Below are positions 24,908 to 33,215 of a DNA stretch of 64,000 bases, piece after piece. Below the pieces are notes generated by a model. That model did no database searches. It saw only the letters and a program-made list of their open reading frames with translations, and was not told where the DNA came from. Source of the DNA: Pseudoalteromonas rubra (GTDB lineage Bacteria; Pseudomonadota; Gammaproteobacteria; Enterobacterales; Alteromonadaceae); assembly GCF_005886805.2 (NCBI RefSeq), contig NZ_CP045429.1, positions 1,830,501 to 1,894,500 on the forward strand, given 5' to 3'. Both the position numbers and the translations under genes were made by a program. Within the stretch, counting starts at the first letter, position 1. Each line of letters starts with the position of its first letter.

Positions 24908-25511
24908 AGTCTGCTTCCATCGTTAGTCTGTGTTCGCTGAACCACTTGACCACCAAAGGATAGATTATATGTTCTTGTTCATGAACCCGCTGTGACAGCG
25001 TGTGCGCAGTATCGTCAGCCAGGATTGGCACCTTGGCTTGTACGATGACCGGTCCACCATCTAGTTCTTCTGTCACAAAGTGAACACTGGCGCCATGAAA
25101 CGTTTCTTTTGCATCAATCGCTCTTTGGTGGGTATTCAGCCCTTGATACTTAGGCAACAAGGAAGGATGAATGTTCAACATTTTTCCTTTAAATTTTTGC
25201 ACTAAGTCAGCAGTTAGAATACGCATAAATCCAGCTAATACAACTAAATCTGGATTATAAGAGTCAATTAATTGTGCTAAACGTTGGTCATAGGCTTCAC
25301 GGCTGTCAAAGTCTTTATGACTTAATACTTGCGTGTCAATGTCCGCTTGCTGGGCGCGTTGCAGCCCGTAAGCATTTGCTTTATTACTGATGACGGCACA
25401 GATCTCGCCATTGATTTCGTTGCGCTGACAACTGTCCATAATGGCTTGTAAATTAGAACCACTACCTGAGATCAGCACAACAATTCGAATTGGAGATCGT
25501 TCGGGTGCCAT
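24849..25511 (-). CDS. purN: Phosphoribosylglycinamide formyltransferase
   Basis: A 220-residue enzyme that transfers a formyl group from 10-formyl-THF to GAR, step three of purine synthesis. Visible motifs: ISGSGSNLQAIMD (phosphate-binding loop), GFMRILTADLVQKF, and the catalytic block LNIHPSLLPKYQGLNTHQRA with the Asn-His-Asp set completed by ELDGGPVIVQAKVP. The ATG overlaps the purM stop (TAATG), so the pair is translated together. The length is normal. Confidence 0.96.
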   Translation of the reverse strand: MAPERSPIRIVVLISGSGSNLQAIMDSCQRNEINGEICAVISNKANAYGLQRAQQADIDTQVLSHKDFDSREAYDQRLAQLIDSYNPDLVVLAGFMRILTADLVQKFKGKMLNIHPSLLPKYQGLNTHQRAIDAKETFHGASVHFVTEELDGGPVIVQAKVPILADDTAHTLSQRVHEQEHIIYPLVVKWFSEHRLTMEADYAVFDNQPLPAQGATYPEE

Positions 25512-26563
25512 TACTCGGCACCGCCCAGGATTTCAACTTGTTCTTCACCTGCGTTTGCAGCTTGAATTTCACCAATGTGCCAGGCGTTTTCGCCCTGTGC
25601 TTTCAGGATTTCCAAGCTTTGTGCAAGTTTATCAGCAGGAACAACCAGGATCATGCCCACACCACAGTTGAACGTACGGTACATTTCATGGGTGCTGATG
25701 TTGCCGTTTTCCTGTAACCAGTTAAATACAGCAGGCCATTCCCAGCTGTCGCCTTTTACAACGGCTTTTGCTGACTCAGGTAATACACGCGGGATGTTTT
25801 CCCAGAAACCACCACCTGTGATGTGAGACAGTGCATGCACATCGACTTCTTTAAGCAGTTCCAAAATAGGCTTAACGTAAATACGGGTTGGTTCGAGCAG
25901 ATGCTCTGCCAGAGGCTTACCTGCAAACTCTTCGCTGGTATCTGCACCAGAAACTTCCAGTACTTTACGGATCAGCGAGTAGCCGTTTGAGTGTGGGCCG
26001 CTTGAAGCCAGTGCGATCAGCTGATCACCTTCGGCGACTTTGGTGCCGTCAATGATTTTAGACTTTTCAACCACACCAGTACAGAAACCAGCCATGTCGT
26101 AGTCTTCGCCTTCGTACATGCCAGGCATTTCGGCAGTTTCACCACCGATCAGGGCACAGCCAGCTTGCTCACAACCAGTGCCAATACCTGTCACTACGTC
26201 AGCAGCAGTATCAACATCCAGTTTACCAGTTGCGTAATAGTCAAGGAAAAATAGGGGTTCAGCACCTTGAACTATTAAGTCGTTTACACACATGGCAACC
26301 AGGTCGATACCTACGGTATCATGTTTTTTCAAATCGATGGCCAGACGCAGCTTAGTGCCTACGCCATCTGTGCCAGCAACTAAGACAGGCTCTTTATATC
26401 CGGTTGGTAGTTCGCATAATGCGCCAAAGCCGCCAATACCGCCCATCACTTCAGGGCGACGCGTTTTTTTAACTACCCCTTTAATGCGCTCAACCAATGC
26501 ATTGCCCGCATCGATATCAACGCCTGCGTCTTTATAGCTCAGAGACTGTTTTTGTTCGCTCAC
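25511..26563 (-). CDS. purM: Phosphoribosylformylglycinamidine cyclo-ligase (AIR synthetase)
   Basis: A 350-residue enzyme closing the imidazole ring of AIR from FGAM and ATP. The start is [20 protein letters not shown]; other hallmarks are [72 protein letters not shown] and [18 protein letters not shown]. It is the first gene of the leftward purM-purN-DUF3108 operon. The spacer to the divergent GGDEF-EAL gene shows no clear PurR box. Confidence 0.97.
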   Translation of the reverse strand: MSEQKQSLSYKDAGVDIDAGNALVERIKGVVKKTRRPEVMGGIGGFGALCELPTGYKEPVLVAGTDGVGTKLRLAIDLKKHDTVGIDLVAMCVNDLIVQGAEPLFFLDYYATGKLDVDTAADVVTGIGTGCEQAGCALIGGETAEMPGMYEGEDYDMAGFCTGVVEKSKIIDGTKVAEGDQLIALASSGPHSNGYSLIRKVLEVSGADTSEEFAGKPLAEHLLEPTRIYVKPILELLKEVDVHALSHITGGGFWENIPRVLPESAKAVVKGDSWEWPAVFNWLQENGNISTHEMYRTFNCGVGMILVVPADKLAQSLEILKAQGENAWHIGEIQAANAGEEQVEILGGAE

Positions 26564-26690
26564 AGGTTTTCCTCAAAAATAACATAATGGATTTGCTTAG
26601 AAACGCGCGTATTTTACATCAAATGCACGAGTGCGGCTAGTCGATTTGGTTCCCATACACGCAGATATCGCGTGTCAGAAGTGGCTACAA

Positions 26691-28391
26691 ATGCATCGTC
26701 GGCGCTTGGCTGTACCTGTTATCAATCGCGCAGGGTGGGGGATTCTTCACTATACTCTTTACATTTTAGTCTGTGTGAATGTGATCTATGTGGAAAGCCT
26801 GAGCTTAAGTTTCATCTTAGTTGGGTTCTTGCTGCTGGTGGTGGCACTGCTGCCGGCACTACAGATCTGCCAGATCACTCAAAATCGCGGCTGGCGCGTT
26901 TTGCTGGCATTGATCTTTTTCTTTGTATGCGGATACCTGGCCTTTGCTTATCATGTGTATCGCACCGCCGATGCTTCCCCCATGGTGCTTGGTCTGTCAG
27001 TGATCCTGATACTGGGCGCGGTATTTGTGATTGTGGTTGTACAGTTAAGCCGCTCCAGTTTGTTGCTGTTGCAGGAGATTGCACAAAGCGAGCGTCACCT
27101 TGCCCGGCATGATTCTTTAACTGAACTGGAGAACCGCCAGCAGTGCACTAAATTTGTGGAGCAATGCATACAGCAAGGCAAAGCGTTTAGCGTCTTACTC
27201 CTGGACATTAATAACTTCAAGCAGGTAAATGATGCGTTGGGCCATTTCTTTGGTGACAAGCTGCTGGTTGCCTTTGCTGGCAAATTGCGTTCACTAGCCA
27301 AACAGGGCAGCAAAGTCTATCGAATGGGAGGCGATGAATTCGTTATTGTGACGGATGCGGCAAGCGAAACTAAGTTGTTTTCACTCAACAATGGCCTGTT
27401 GAAGGCCTTTAATGATGGTCTGGTGATCGATGAGGTTCACGTGGATGTTTTCTATAGCGCGGGTGCGCGTATCTTTGATGCCGAAGAAAAGTCCTCTGTC
27501 ACAGAGCTGATGAAGCATGCAGATATTGCCATGTATGCGGCCAAAAACAGCCGACAAAGTCTTGTGATATTTGATCAGGCGCTGCACGACGGCGTGTCAG
27601 CAGAGTTCGAACTGTTTAATGCCTTAAAAGTGGCTTTAAGCGAGAAAAAACTCAAGGTGTTTTATCAGCCACTGGTGTGTGGGCACAATAACGAAGTGCA
27701 TGGGCTGGAAGCCCTATTGCGCTGGACTGACGGGCCGGGCTCATACATTAGCCCGCTGCGGTTTATCCCCATTGCTGAGAAAAACAATTACATCAAGCAG
27801 ATCACCAGTTTTGTCATTGAACAGGTATTTAAAGATCTGGATAACTTTTTGACCATAGAGCCGGGAGTCACGATACACATAAATCTGTCTTGCCAGGACT
27901 TTCATGGCCGTTACCTCATCAATCAACTGGTTGAGCTGCAATCTAAATATCAAATCCAGCCGAGTTGTATTGTGTTCGAATTAACAGAGAGTATGGTGAT
28001 GGTTGATGTTGAGCAGGCCAGGTATATGATAGGCGTGTTGATTGATATGGGGTTTGCGGTGAGCATAGATGATTTTGGCACCGGGTTTTCATCCTTTTCA
28101 ATGCTCAGAGAGCTGCCTATTTCCCAGATCAAAATTGACCGCTCATTTGTGAGTAGTTGCCTGGACAGTGACAAAGATCAGGCCATAGTCGAAACAACCA
28201 TTTACCTTGCGAATCGCCTGGGATGTTCGGTGGTTGCTGAAGGGGTGGAGGACAGTAAAACCGCAGCCTATCTCAACAGTAAAGGATGTCACTACTTACA
28301 AGGCTACTATATAAGTGAAGCTCTGGAGAAAAATAGCGCAAAACAGTGGTTACATTCTCATCGTATGGTGAAAAAAGTACTTAAGCGGTAA
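26691..28391 (+). CDS. Membrane GGDEF-EAL protein (cyclic di-GMP turnover)
   Basis: About 566 residues if started at the ATG at 26691; a GTG at 26631 is also open and neither has a clear ribosome site. Residues about 15-135 hold four or five membrane helices. The GGDEF domain carries an intact signature (YRMGGDEFVIV), but the inhibitory RxxD site is absent (KQGS at that position). The EAL domain keeps its catalytic set: EALLRW, NLSCQDF, ELTESM, IDDFGTGFSS, QIKIDRSF and AEGVED. It is probably a phosphodiesterase, possibly with cyclase activity. It is divergent from purM. Confidence 0.88.
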   Translation: MHRRRLAVPVINRAGWGILHYTLYILVCVNVIYVESLSLSFILVGFLLLVVALLPALQICQITQNRGWRVLLALIFFFVCGYLAFAYHVYRTADASPMVLGLSVILILGAVFVIVVVQLSRSSLLLLQEIAQSERHLARHDSLTELENRQQCTKFVEQCIQQGKAFSVLLLDINNFKQVNDALGHFFGDKLLVAFAGKLRSLAKQGSKVYRMGGDEFVIVTDAASETKLFSLNNGLLKAFNDGLVIDEVHVDVFYSAGARIFDAEEKSSVTELMKHADIAMYAAKNSRQSLVIFDQALHDGVSAEFELFNALKVALSEKKLKVFYQPLVCGHNNEVHGLEALLRWTDGPGSYISPLRFIPIAEKNNYIKQITSFVIEQVFKDLDNFLTIEPGVTIHINLSCQDFHGRYLINQLVELQSKYQIQPSCIVFELTESMVMVDVEQARYMIGVLIDMGFAVSIDDFGTGFSSFSMLRELPISQIKIDRSFVSSCLDSDKDQAIVETTIYLANRLGCSVVAEGVEDSKTAAYLNSKGCHYLQGYYISEALEKNSAKQWLHSHRMVKKVLKR

Positions 28392-28596
28392 CCTTCCCAG
28401 TAACTCTTTAATCGCAAAGTTTAATAGGGTCCGCAGAGGTATGCTGACTGGCTACTGAATCCGATATATTTTCATACATTTTCTCACACATTCAGACGCG
28501 TTTTAGCGTTACATTATTAATCTCGCACCATCCGACCCCCATAGCTCTGGCGGGGCTGGACCAGGACGTCATTTTTTCAAGTATCGAGGAACGAAC

Positions 28597-29184
28597 GTGA
28601 ACAAATTAATTGCTGGACTTTTTCTGTTGCTGTTTTCATCACTGACTCTGGCATCAAAACCACCGTTAGAGTTAATCCATGAAGTAGGTGACTCACTATT
28701 TTCTGACATTAAAGCTGTTAATCAGGATGGCAATGCCAGCCCTTTGGAAATGCGCCAGATCGTTAAGGCACATCTGATGTCACACATTGATATTCGCTTT
28801 GTGTCATACAAGTTATTGGGTAAGCATATAAAAGGGTTAACCAAACCGCAGGCGCTGGCGTTTATTGCTGCTGTTGAGCATTATCTTGAAGTGAGCTACG
28901 CCAGTGCACTGATGCAATATAAAGGACAGCAAGTGACGTTCGAAGCCCTGCCCACTGACAGCAAAAGTAAATATGCTACGGTCAAAGCTGTGGTGAGACA
29001 GCCTTCAGGTCCGGACATCGACATCCACTTTAAATTTCGCAAAAGTAGCAAAGGTGAGTGGCGCGTATACGATCTGGTCGCAGAGGGGATCTCCCTGTTA
29101 AGTGCTAAGCAAAAAGAAATTTCTGTACGGATCTCTGAGGTGGGGTTAGCGCAGGTAACGGCGGAGCTTAATGCTAAAAGCTAA
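28597..29184 (+). CDS. MlaC/Ttg2D-family periplasmic lipid-binding protein, orphan
   Basis: A 195-residue protein with a signal peptide (MNKLIAGLFLLLFSSLTLA, cleaved near ASK). The mature part matches the MlaC family: IVKAHLMSHIDIRFVSYKLLGKH, LTKPQALAFIAAVEHYLEVSYASAL, and the C-terminal VYDLVAEGISLLSAKQKEISV. MlaC shuttles phospholipids across the periplasm between the MlaA and MlaFEDB complexes. No other mla gene is near, so this is a stand-alone paralogue or works with a distant transporter. The gene ends at a terminator shared with the convergent lipoprotein gene. Confidence 0.82.
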   Translation: MNKLIAGLFLLLFSSLTLASKPPLELIHEVGDSLFSDIKAVNQDGNASPLEMRQIVKAHLMSHIDIRFVSYKLLGKHIKGLTKPQALAFIAAVEHYLEVSYASALMQYKGQQVTFEALPTDSKSKYATVKAVVRQPSGPDIDIHFKFRKSSKGEWRVYDLVAEGISLLSAKQKEISVRISEVGLAQVTAELNAKS

Positions 29185-29185
29185 T

Positions 29186-29211
29186 CAAAGTGGCCCGTAT
29201 AGGCCACTTTG
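29186..29211. terminator. Bidirectional terminator between MlaC-like and DUF2989 genes
   Basis: A 10-bp stem (CAAAGTGGCC / GGCCACTTTG) with a 6-nt loop between convergent genes. Confidence 0.8.
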
Positions 29212-29223
29212 TTAAGATACAGA

Positions 29224-30030
29224 TTAAAAGTTTCTCGGGGAGAGGAATTCTCCATTACTGATTTCTTCCCAGGTTTTTGTAGCCAGCGTATCCAGTGCAC
29301 CTAAGTCTTTACCACTGGCAGAAAGTTTATGTTCCACAGGCAGAATATCAATATTCTCAAAGCCAGATAGCTGCGCCACCCGGGCAAATGTATAAGCATG
29401 CTTATATTTTTGTTGTTTGTAAAAAATACTGACCAGACTCGCGAATACTTCCGGGTCTGGGGTTTCGCCCGCTTTATTCAGTTCCAATACACGATATAAA
29501 ATGTCTATGGTCTTGTCGTCATCAATCTTGGCATAGAAGGTTGCCAAAAAGAGTTGTATCTCCCGATCACTTTTTACATGTTCCTGATCCTGCATATTAA
29601 GTAGCTTGTTTAATGCCATGCGGTTGTTGCGTCGGGACCAGTGATAGTAAAGTAAGCCCGGATGTTCAGTATTAATCGTGTCCTGATAGATGCGCGTCAT
29701 TTCTTTCAGGCTGGTGAGATGGCCTTCAACCCGTGATGTGGTTTTTTCTTTTAGTTTGATGTGTTCAATTTGTGCGGCGAGCGAAACACACTCATTATAC
29801 TGTTCAAAATCTTTTAGCAGCGTGTATTTATTCTCGTCAGTTGGCGCTTTGTATTCGCGGTAACGTGAGAATATGACTGATGCACGCTCTTCTTTGCAAT
29901 GACTGTCTTTATTGAGGTCTTCGCAAAACCCCGGTGTATCCGAGCAAATTTTACTCAGCGTTATCGTGTCATCGCAGCCACTGAGCAGTGCTGTTGTGAT
30001 ACACAGGCTTGATATTAGCCACCACCTCAT
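29224..30030 (-). CDS. Lipoprotein, DUF2989-like
   Basis: A 268-residue product when started at 30030, which places a classical lipobox (TALLSGC, Cys at residue 19) after a short signal (MRWWLISSLCI). An upstream in-frame start would bury the signal. The mature protein starts with a Cys-rich motif (ICSDTPGFCEDLNKDSHC) and ER...IFSRYREY typical of DUF2989. A helical, TPR-like body follows (LNKLLNMQDQEHVKSDREIQ; VSIFYKQQKYKHAYTFARVA). Asp at +2 and +3 after the lipid Cys hints at inner-membrane retention by the E. coli rule. Function unknown. Confidence 0.78.
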   Translation of the reverse strand: MRWWLISSLCITTALLSGCDDTITLSKICSDTPGFCEDLNKDSHCKEERASVIFSRYREYKAPTDENKYTLLKDFEQYNECVSLAAQIEHIKLKEKTTSRVEGHLTSLKEMTRIYQDTINTEHPGLLYYHWSRRNNRMALNKLLNMQDQEHVKSDREIQLFLATFYAKIDDDKTIDILYRVLELNKAGETPDPEVFASLVSIFYKQQKYKHAYTFARVAQLSGFENIDILPVEHKLSASGKDLGALDTLATKTWEEISNGEFLSPRNF

Positions 30031-30363
30031 TGTTATCCGTACTCCAAGTCTTTGTTGTTGCTTGCGTATAGTACCAATTTCGACAATTCTGGACACCCTT
30101 TATTTAGGTCAAGTGTAGCAAGGGATCACGCGCCTGGCAGATTAGCGCAGAATTTCTTGTGTTGTGTGGGTTCTGAACCTGAAAATCTGCGTTGAGATTA
30201 ACTGTGCAGTTAATTTTACAGCAACAATTGTCAGTAAATGGTGGAGAATCCGAGCCAATTAAATTAAAATGTCGCTGCCTTGGGGCCTGTTGACTCTCAA
30301 ATTATGCAATACATCAGGCTCGGTTAGGCTATCCGTTCAAAAATTGTTTATTAGGCAGAAAAA
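30031..30363. other. Divergent intergenic region between DUF2989 lipoprotein and GAPDH genes
   Basis: About 330 bases with the promoters of both genes. A short symmetric repeat at 30197-30214 is listed separately. No other gene is apparent. Confidence 0.5.
30197..30214. promoter_or_regulatory. 18-bp inverted repeat upstream of GAPDH, possible operator
   Basis: ATTAACTG / CAGTTAAT with a 2-nt centre, about 150 nt before the GAPDH start codon. Symmetry and placement suggest an operator for a dimeric regulator of this central-carbon gene; the regulator is unknown. Confidence 0.35.
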
Positions 30364-31809
30364 ATGACCTTATCTCACGAGCAAGAATATCAAAACAGCT
30401 GGCAAGAACGTCAAGACTACGCAGAAAGCATGCAACCGATCATCGGTCGTTTGTATCGTAATCTGGGTGTAGAAATTGCGGTTTATGGCCGTCCTCTTGT
30501 TAACACCAGCACTATCGATGTTATTAAAGCCCATAAAACAGTCGCGCGTTTTGAAGAAACTAAACTGCGTCTGCGCGAGAGCTTCCCATTCTTAGAAGCA
30601 ATCAGCAAGATGGAACTGGCTCCAGGCCGTGTTGACTTAGGTAAACTAGCCTATGCATATATTTACAAGAACGCAGGCGAAGGTCGCTCAATTGAGGAAT
30701 ACCTCAATGCTGAGCTGTCTGCACTGCTAAATACAGGCAACCGTCCGGCCCCTCGCGACGTGGTACTGTATGGTTTTGGTCGTATTGGTCGTCTACTTGC
30801 TCGTCTATTGATTGAGCGCGGTGGCTCTCACGCTGATCTGCGTTTACGTGCAATTGTTGTGCGTGGTGGTCGCGATGGCGATCTTGAGAAGCGTGCAAGC
30901 TTGTTACGTCGTGATTCAATTCATGGTCCTTTCAACGGTTCAATTACTGTTGATCACGAAAAAGGCGCTATCAAAGCAAACGGTAACTACATTCAGATCA
31001 TCTATGCTAACTCTCCGGAAGAAGTAGATTACACACAGTACGGCATTGAGAACGCACTAGTTGTAGATAACACGGGCGTGTGGAAAGACGAAGATGGTTT
31101 AGGTAAACACCTACAATCTAAAGGTGCGTCTAAAGTACTTCTTACTGCCCCTGCGAAAGGCGACATCAAGAACGTTGTATACGGCGTTAACAATGCTGAC
31201 ATTCTGTCTGAAGACAAAATTGTTTCTGCAGCAAGCTGTACAACAAACGCCATTACACCAGTATTGAAAGCGTTGAATGACAAGTTCGGTATTAAGAACG
31301 GTCACGTTGAAACGGTTCACTCTTACACCAATGACCAGAACCTGATCGACAACTACCACAAAGCTGAGCGTCGTGGTCGCAGTGCTGCACTGAACATGGT
31401 TATTACGTCTACTGGTGCTGCAAAAGCAGTTGCAAAAGCATTGCCAGAGCTGGCAGGTAAATTAACGGGCAACGCAATCCGTGTTCCTACGCCAAACGTT
31501 TCTATGGCTATTTTGAACCTGAACCTGAAAGCAGAAACGACCGCAGAAGAGCTAAACGAGTTCCTGCGTGACACATCTTTGCATTCAGAATTACGTGATC
31601 AAATTGATTACACAGCGTCAACTGAAATTGTATCAACTGACCTGGTTGGTAGCCGCTACGCTGGTGTGGTTGATTCACAAGCTACCATCGTTGACGGTGA
31701 TCGTGTGGTACTTTACGTATGGTACGATAACGAGTTTGGCTACAGCTGTCAGGTTGTACGTGTAATGCGTGACATGGCTGAGGTAGAATTCCCAAGCCTG
31801 CCGCGTTAA
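30364..31809 (+). CDS. gap: Glyceraldehyde-3-phosphate dehydrogenase, long form
   Basis: A 481-residue protein. The first ~125 residues are an extension (helical, LSHEQEYQNSWQERQDYAES...) not found in ordinary 330-residue GAPDH. The dehydrogenase core follows: Rossmann motif VVLYGFGRIGRLLARLL, the catalytic Cys in SAASCTTNAITPVLKAL, THR-like HSYTNDQNLID, the phosphate-site RRGRSAALNM, and the C-terminal VWYDNEFGYSCQVVR. It converts glyceraldehyde-3-phosphate to 1,3-bisphosphoglycerate with NAD(P). The extended form is common in marine Alteromonadales and Vibrio (recalled). Codon use looks highly optimised (many GGT, CGT, AAC), in line with high expression. Confidence 0.93.
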   Translation: MTLSHEQEYQNSWQERQDYAESMQPIIGRLYRNLGVEIAVYGRPLVNTSTIDVIKAHKTVARFEETKLRLRESFPFLEAISKMELAPGRVDLGKLAYAYIYKNAGEGRSIEEYLNAELSALLNTGNRPAPRDVVLYGFGRIGRLLARLLIERGGSHADLRLRAIVVRGGRDGDLEKRASLLRRDSIHGPFNGSITVDHEKGAIKANGNYIQIIYANSPEEVDYTQYGIENALVVDNTGVWKDEDGLGKHLQSKGASKVLLTAPAKGDIKNVVYGVNNADILSEDKIVSAASCTTNAITPVLKALNDKFGIKNGHVETVHSYTNDQNLIDNYHKAERRGRSAALNMVITSTGAAKAVAKALPELAGKLTGNAIRVPTPNVSMAILNLNLKAETTAEELNEFLRDTSLHSELRDQIDYTASTEIVSTDLVGSRYAGVVDSQATIVDGDRVVLYVWYDNEFGYSCQVVRVMRDMAEVEFPSLPR

Positions 31810-31823
31810 TTCTCGGTTTGTCT

Positions 31824-31852
31824 AAAAAAGCCAGCGATTGCTGGCTTTTTTT
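31824..31852 (+). terminator. Terminator after GAPDH gene
   Basis: AAAAAAGCCAGC / GCTGGCTTTTTTT stem with a GATT loop, followed by more T residues. Confidence 0.94.
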
Positions 31853-32021
31853 GTTTTTGTCTCGCACCAGGTGTGTTAGGCTTGCAGCTGATTTATTGCT
31901 ACAAATCACTAACAAAAATCATCAAGGTTAAAACAAAGTTCCTTGACTATGTACTGCGCTGTTAAGTGCTCTGTACATAACACCTGGCGCAATGAGATGG
32001 TTTTTTTATTTAGGGTATATG

Positions 32022-33149
32022 ATGAAGATCACCAGTAATTTTGACAGCGGAAATATCAAAGTGATTTCTGCTGAGGCTCCACTCGACATTCAGCTGGAAA
32101 TTAACCACGACAACGAATCTGAATTCTTTCAATGGTTCCACTTTCGTCTCGAATCAACACCATTTGTAGAACACAAACTTCATATTAATAATCTGCAAAA
32201 TTCAGCCTACCCAGAAGGGTGGGATGATTATCAGGCTGTTGCTTCCTATGACCGACAAACCTGGTTCCGGGTGCCGAGTACTTATCAGGATGGCCAGCTG
32301 GTTATCGACTTTGAACCTGAATGTCATCACACTTATTTTGCTTACTTTGCGCCGTATAGCTACGAGCGTCATTTGGATCTGGTTTACTGGGCCCAAAGTC
32401 ATGATGCGTGCCGGGTTGAAACTCTAGGTGAAACACTAGACGGTCGTGACATCAGTTTATTGTGCATCGGTGAGCCGGGTGATGAAAAGAAAAAAATCTG
32501 GATCACAGCACGTCAGCACCCAGGCGAAACCATGGCTGAGTGGTTTGTAGAGGGTCTGTTACACAAACTACTGGATGATGAAGATCCGCATGCAGCAGCG
32601 CTGTTATCAAAAGCGGTGTTTTATATCGTGCCAAATATGAACCCGGATGGCAGTGTGCGTGGCCATTTGCGTACTAATGCGAAAGGCGTGAACCTGAACC
32701 GTGAATGGCAAACGCCATCACTTGAAAACTCGCCTGAAGTGTACCATGTCCTGAATAAGATGCATGAAACGGGGCTGGATTTGTACCTTGATATCCATGG
32801 TGATGAAGCGCTGCCATACAACTTCGTTGCAGGTAGTGAAGGGATCCCAAGTTATGATGCTCGTCTTGAGTCGTTGGAAGAGCAGTTTAAGCAAGCCTTA
32901 TTAACTATCACTCCTGAGTTTCAGGATGAGTTTGGCTACCCTAAAGATGAGCCAGGTCAGGCTAATCTGACGGTGGCTTCTTGTGCGGTAGGTGAAGCCT
33001 TTAAAGCGCTTGCATACACCATTGAGATGCCATTTAAGGACAATGCTAATTTACCTGATCCGCATTATGGCTGGTCTGATCGCCGTTCATATCAGTTTGG
33101 TCAGGATACCTTAGCCGCCATCGTAAACGTGGTGGATAATCTGAGATAA
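32022..33149 (+). CDS. M14-type zinc carboxypeptidase (cytosolic)
   Basis: A 375-residue protein when started at 32022 (MKITSNFDSGNI), where AGGG has better spacing than for the upstream starts at 31992 and 32019. The N-terminal 130 residues are a beta-sandwich (FFQWFHFRLE) found in cytosolic carboxypeptidases. The catalytic domain has the zinc motif RQHPGETMAEWF (HxxE), a second ligand His in YLDIHGDEALP, NMNPDGSVRGHLRTNAKGVNLNREW, and the catalytic Glu in YTIEMPFK. There is no signal peptide. It probably trims C-terminal residues from peptides. Single gene. Confidence 0.9.
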   Translation: MKITSNFDSGNIKVISAEAPLDIQLEINHDNESEFFQWFHFRLESTPFVEHKLHINNLQNSAYPEGWDDYQAVASYDRQTWFRVPSTYQDGQLVIDFEPECHHTYFAYFAPYSYERHLDLVYWAQSHDACRVETLGETLDGRDISLLCIGEPGDEKKKIWITARQHPGETMAEWFVEGLLHKLLDDEDPHAAALLSKAVFYIVPNMNPDGSVRGHLRTNAKGVNLNREWQTPSLENSPEVYHVLNKMHETGLDLYLDIHGDEALPYNFVAGSEGIPSYDARLESLEEQFKQALLTITPEFQDEFGYPKDEPGQANLTVASCAVGEAFKALAYTIEMPFKDNANLPDPHYGWSDRRSYQFGQDTLAAIVNVVDNLR

Positions 33150-33158
33150 ACATCATCG

Positions 33159-33181
33159 CAGGCAACCTCATTGGTTGCCTG
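33159..33181 (+). terminator. Hairpin after the M14 carboxypeptidase gene
   Basis: A 9-bp stem (CAGGCAACC / GGTTGCCTG) with a 5-nt loop, just past the stop. No T-tract follows, so read-through into the symporter gene is possible. Confidence 0.5.
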
Positions 33182-33215
33182 TCGCATATAATAACAACGA
33201 GAAAGAGGAAGAGTC

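Noticed and set aside
26564..26690. PurR box in the purM upstream region
   Set aside because: The segment AACGCGCGTATTTTACATC has only a loose similarity to the 16-bp pur box and lacks its symmetry.
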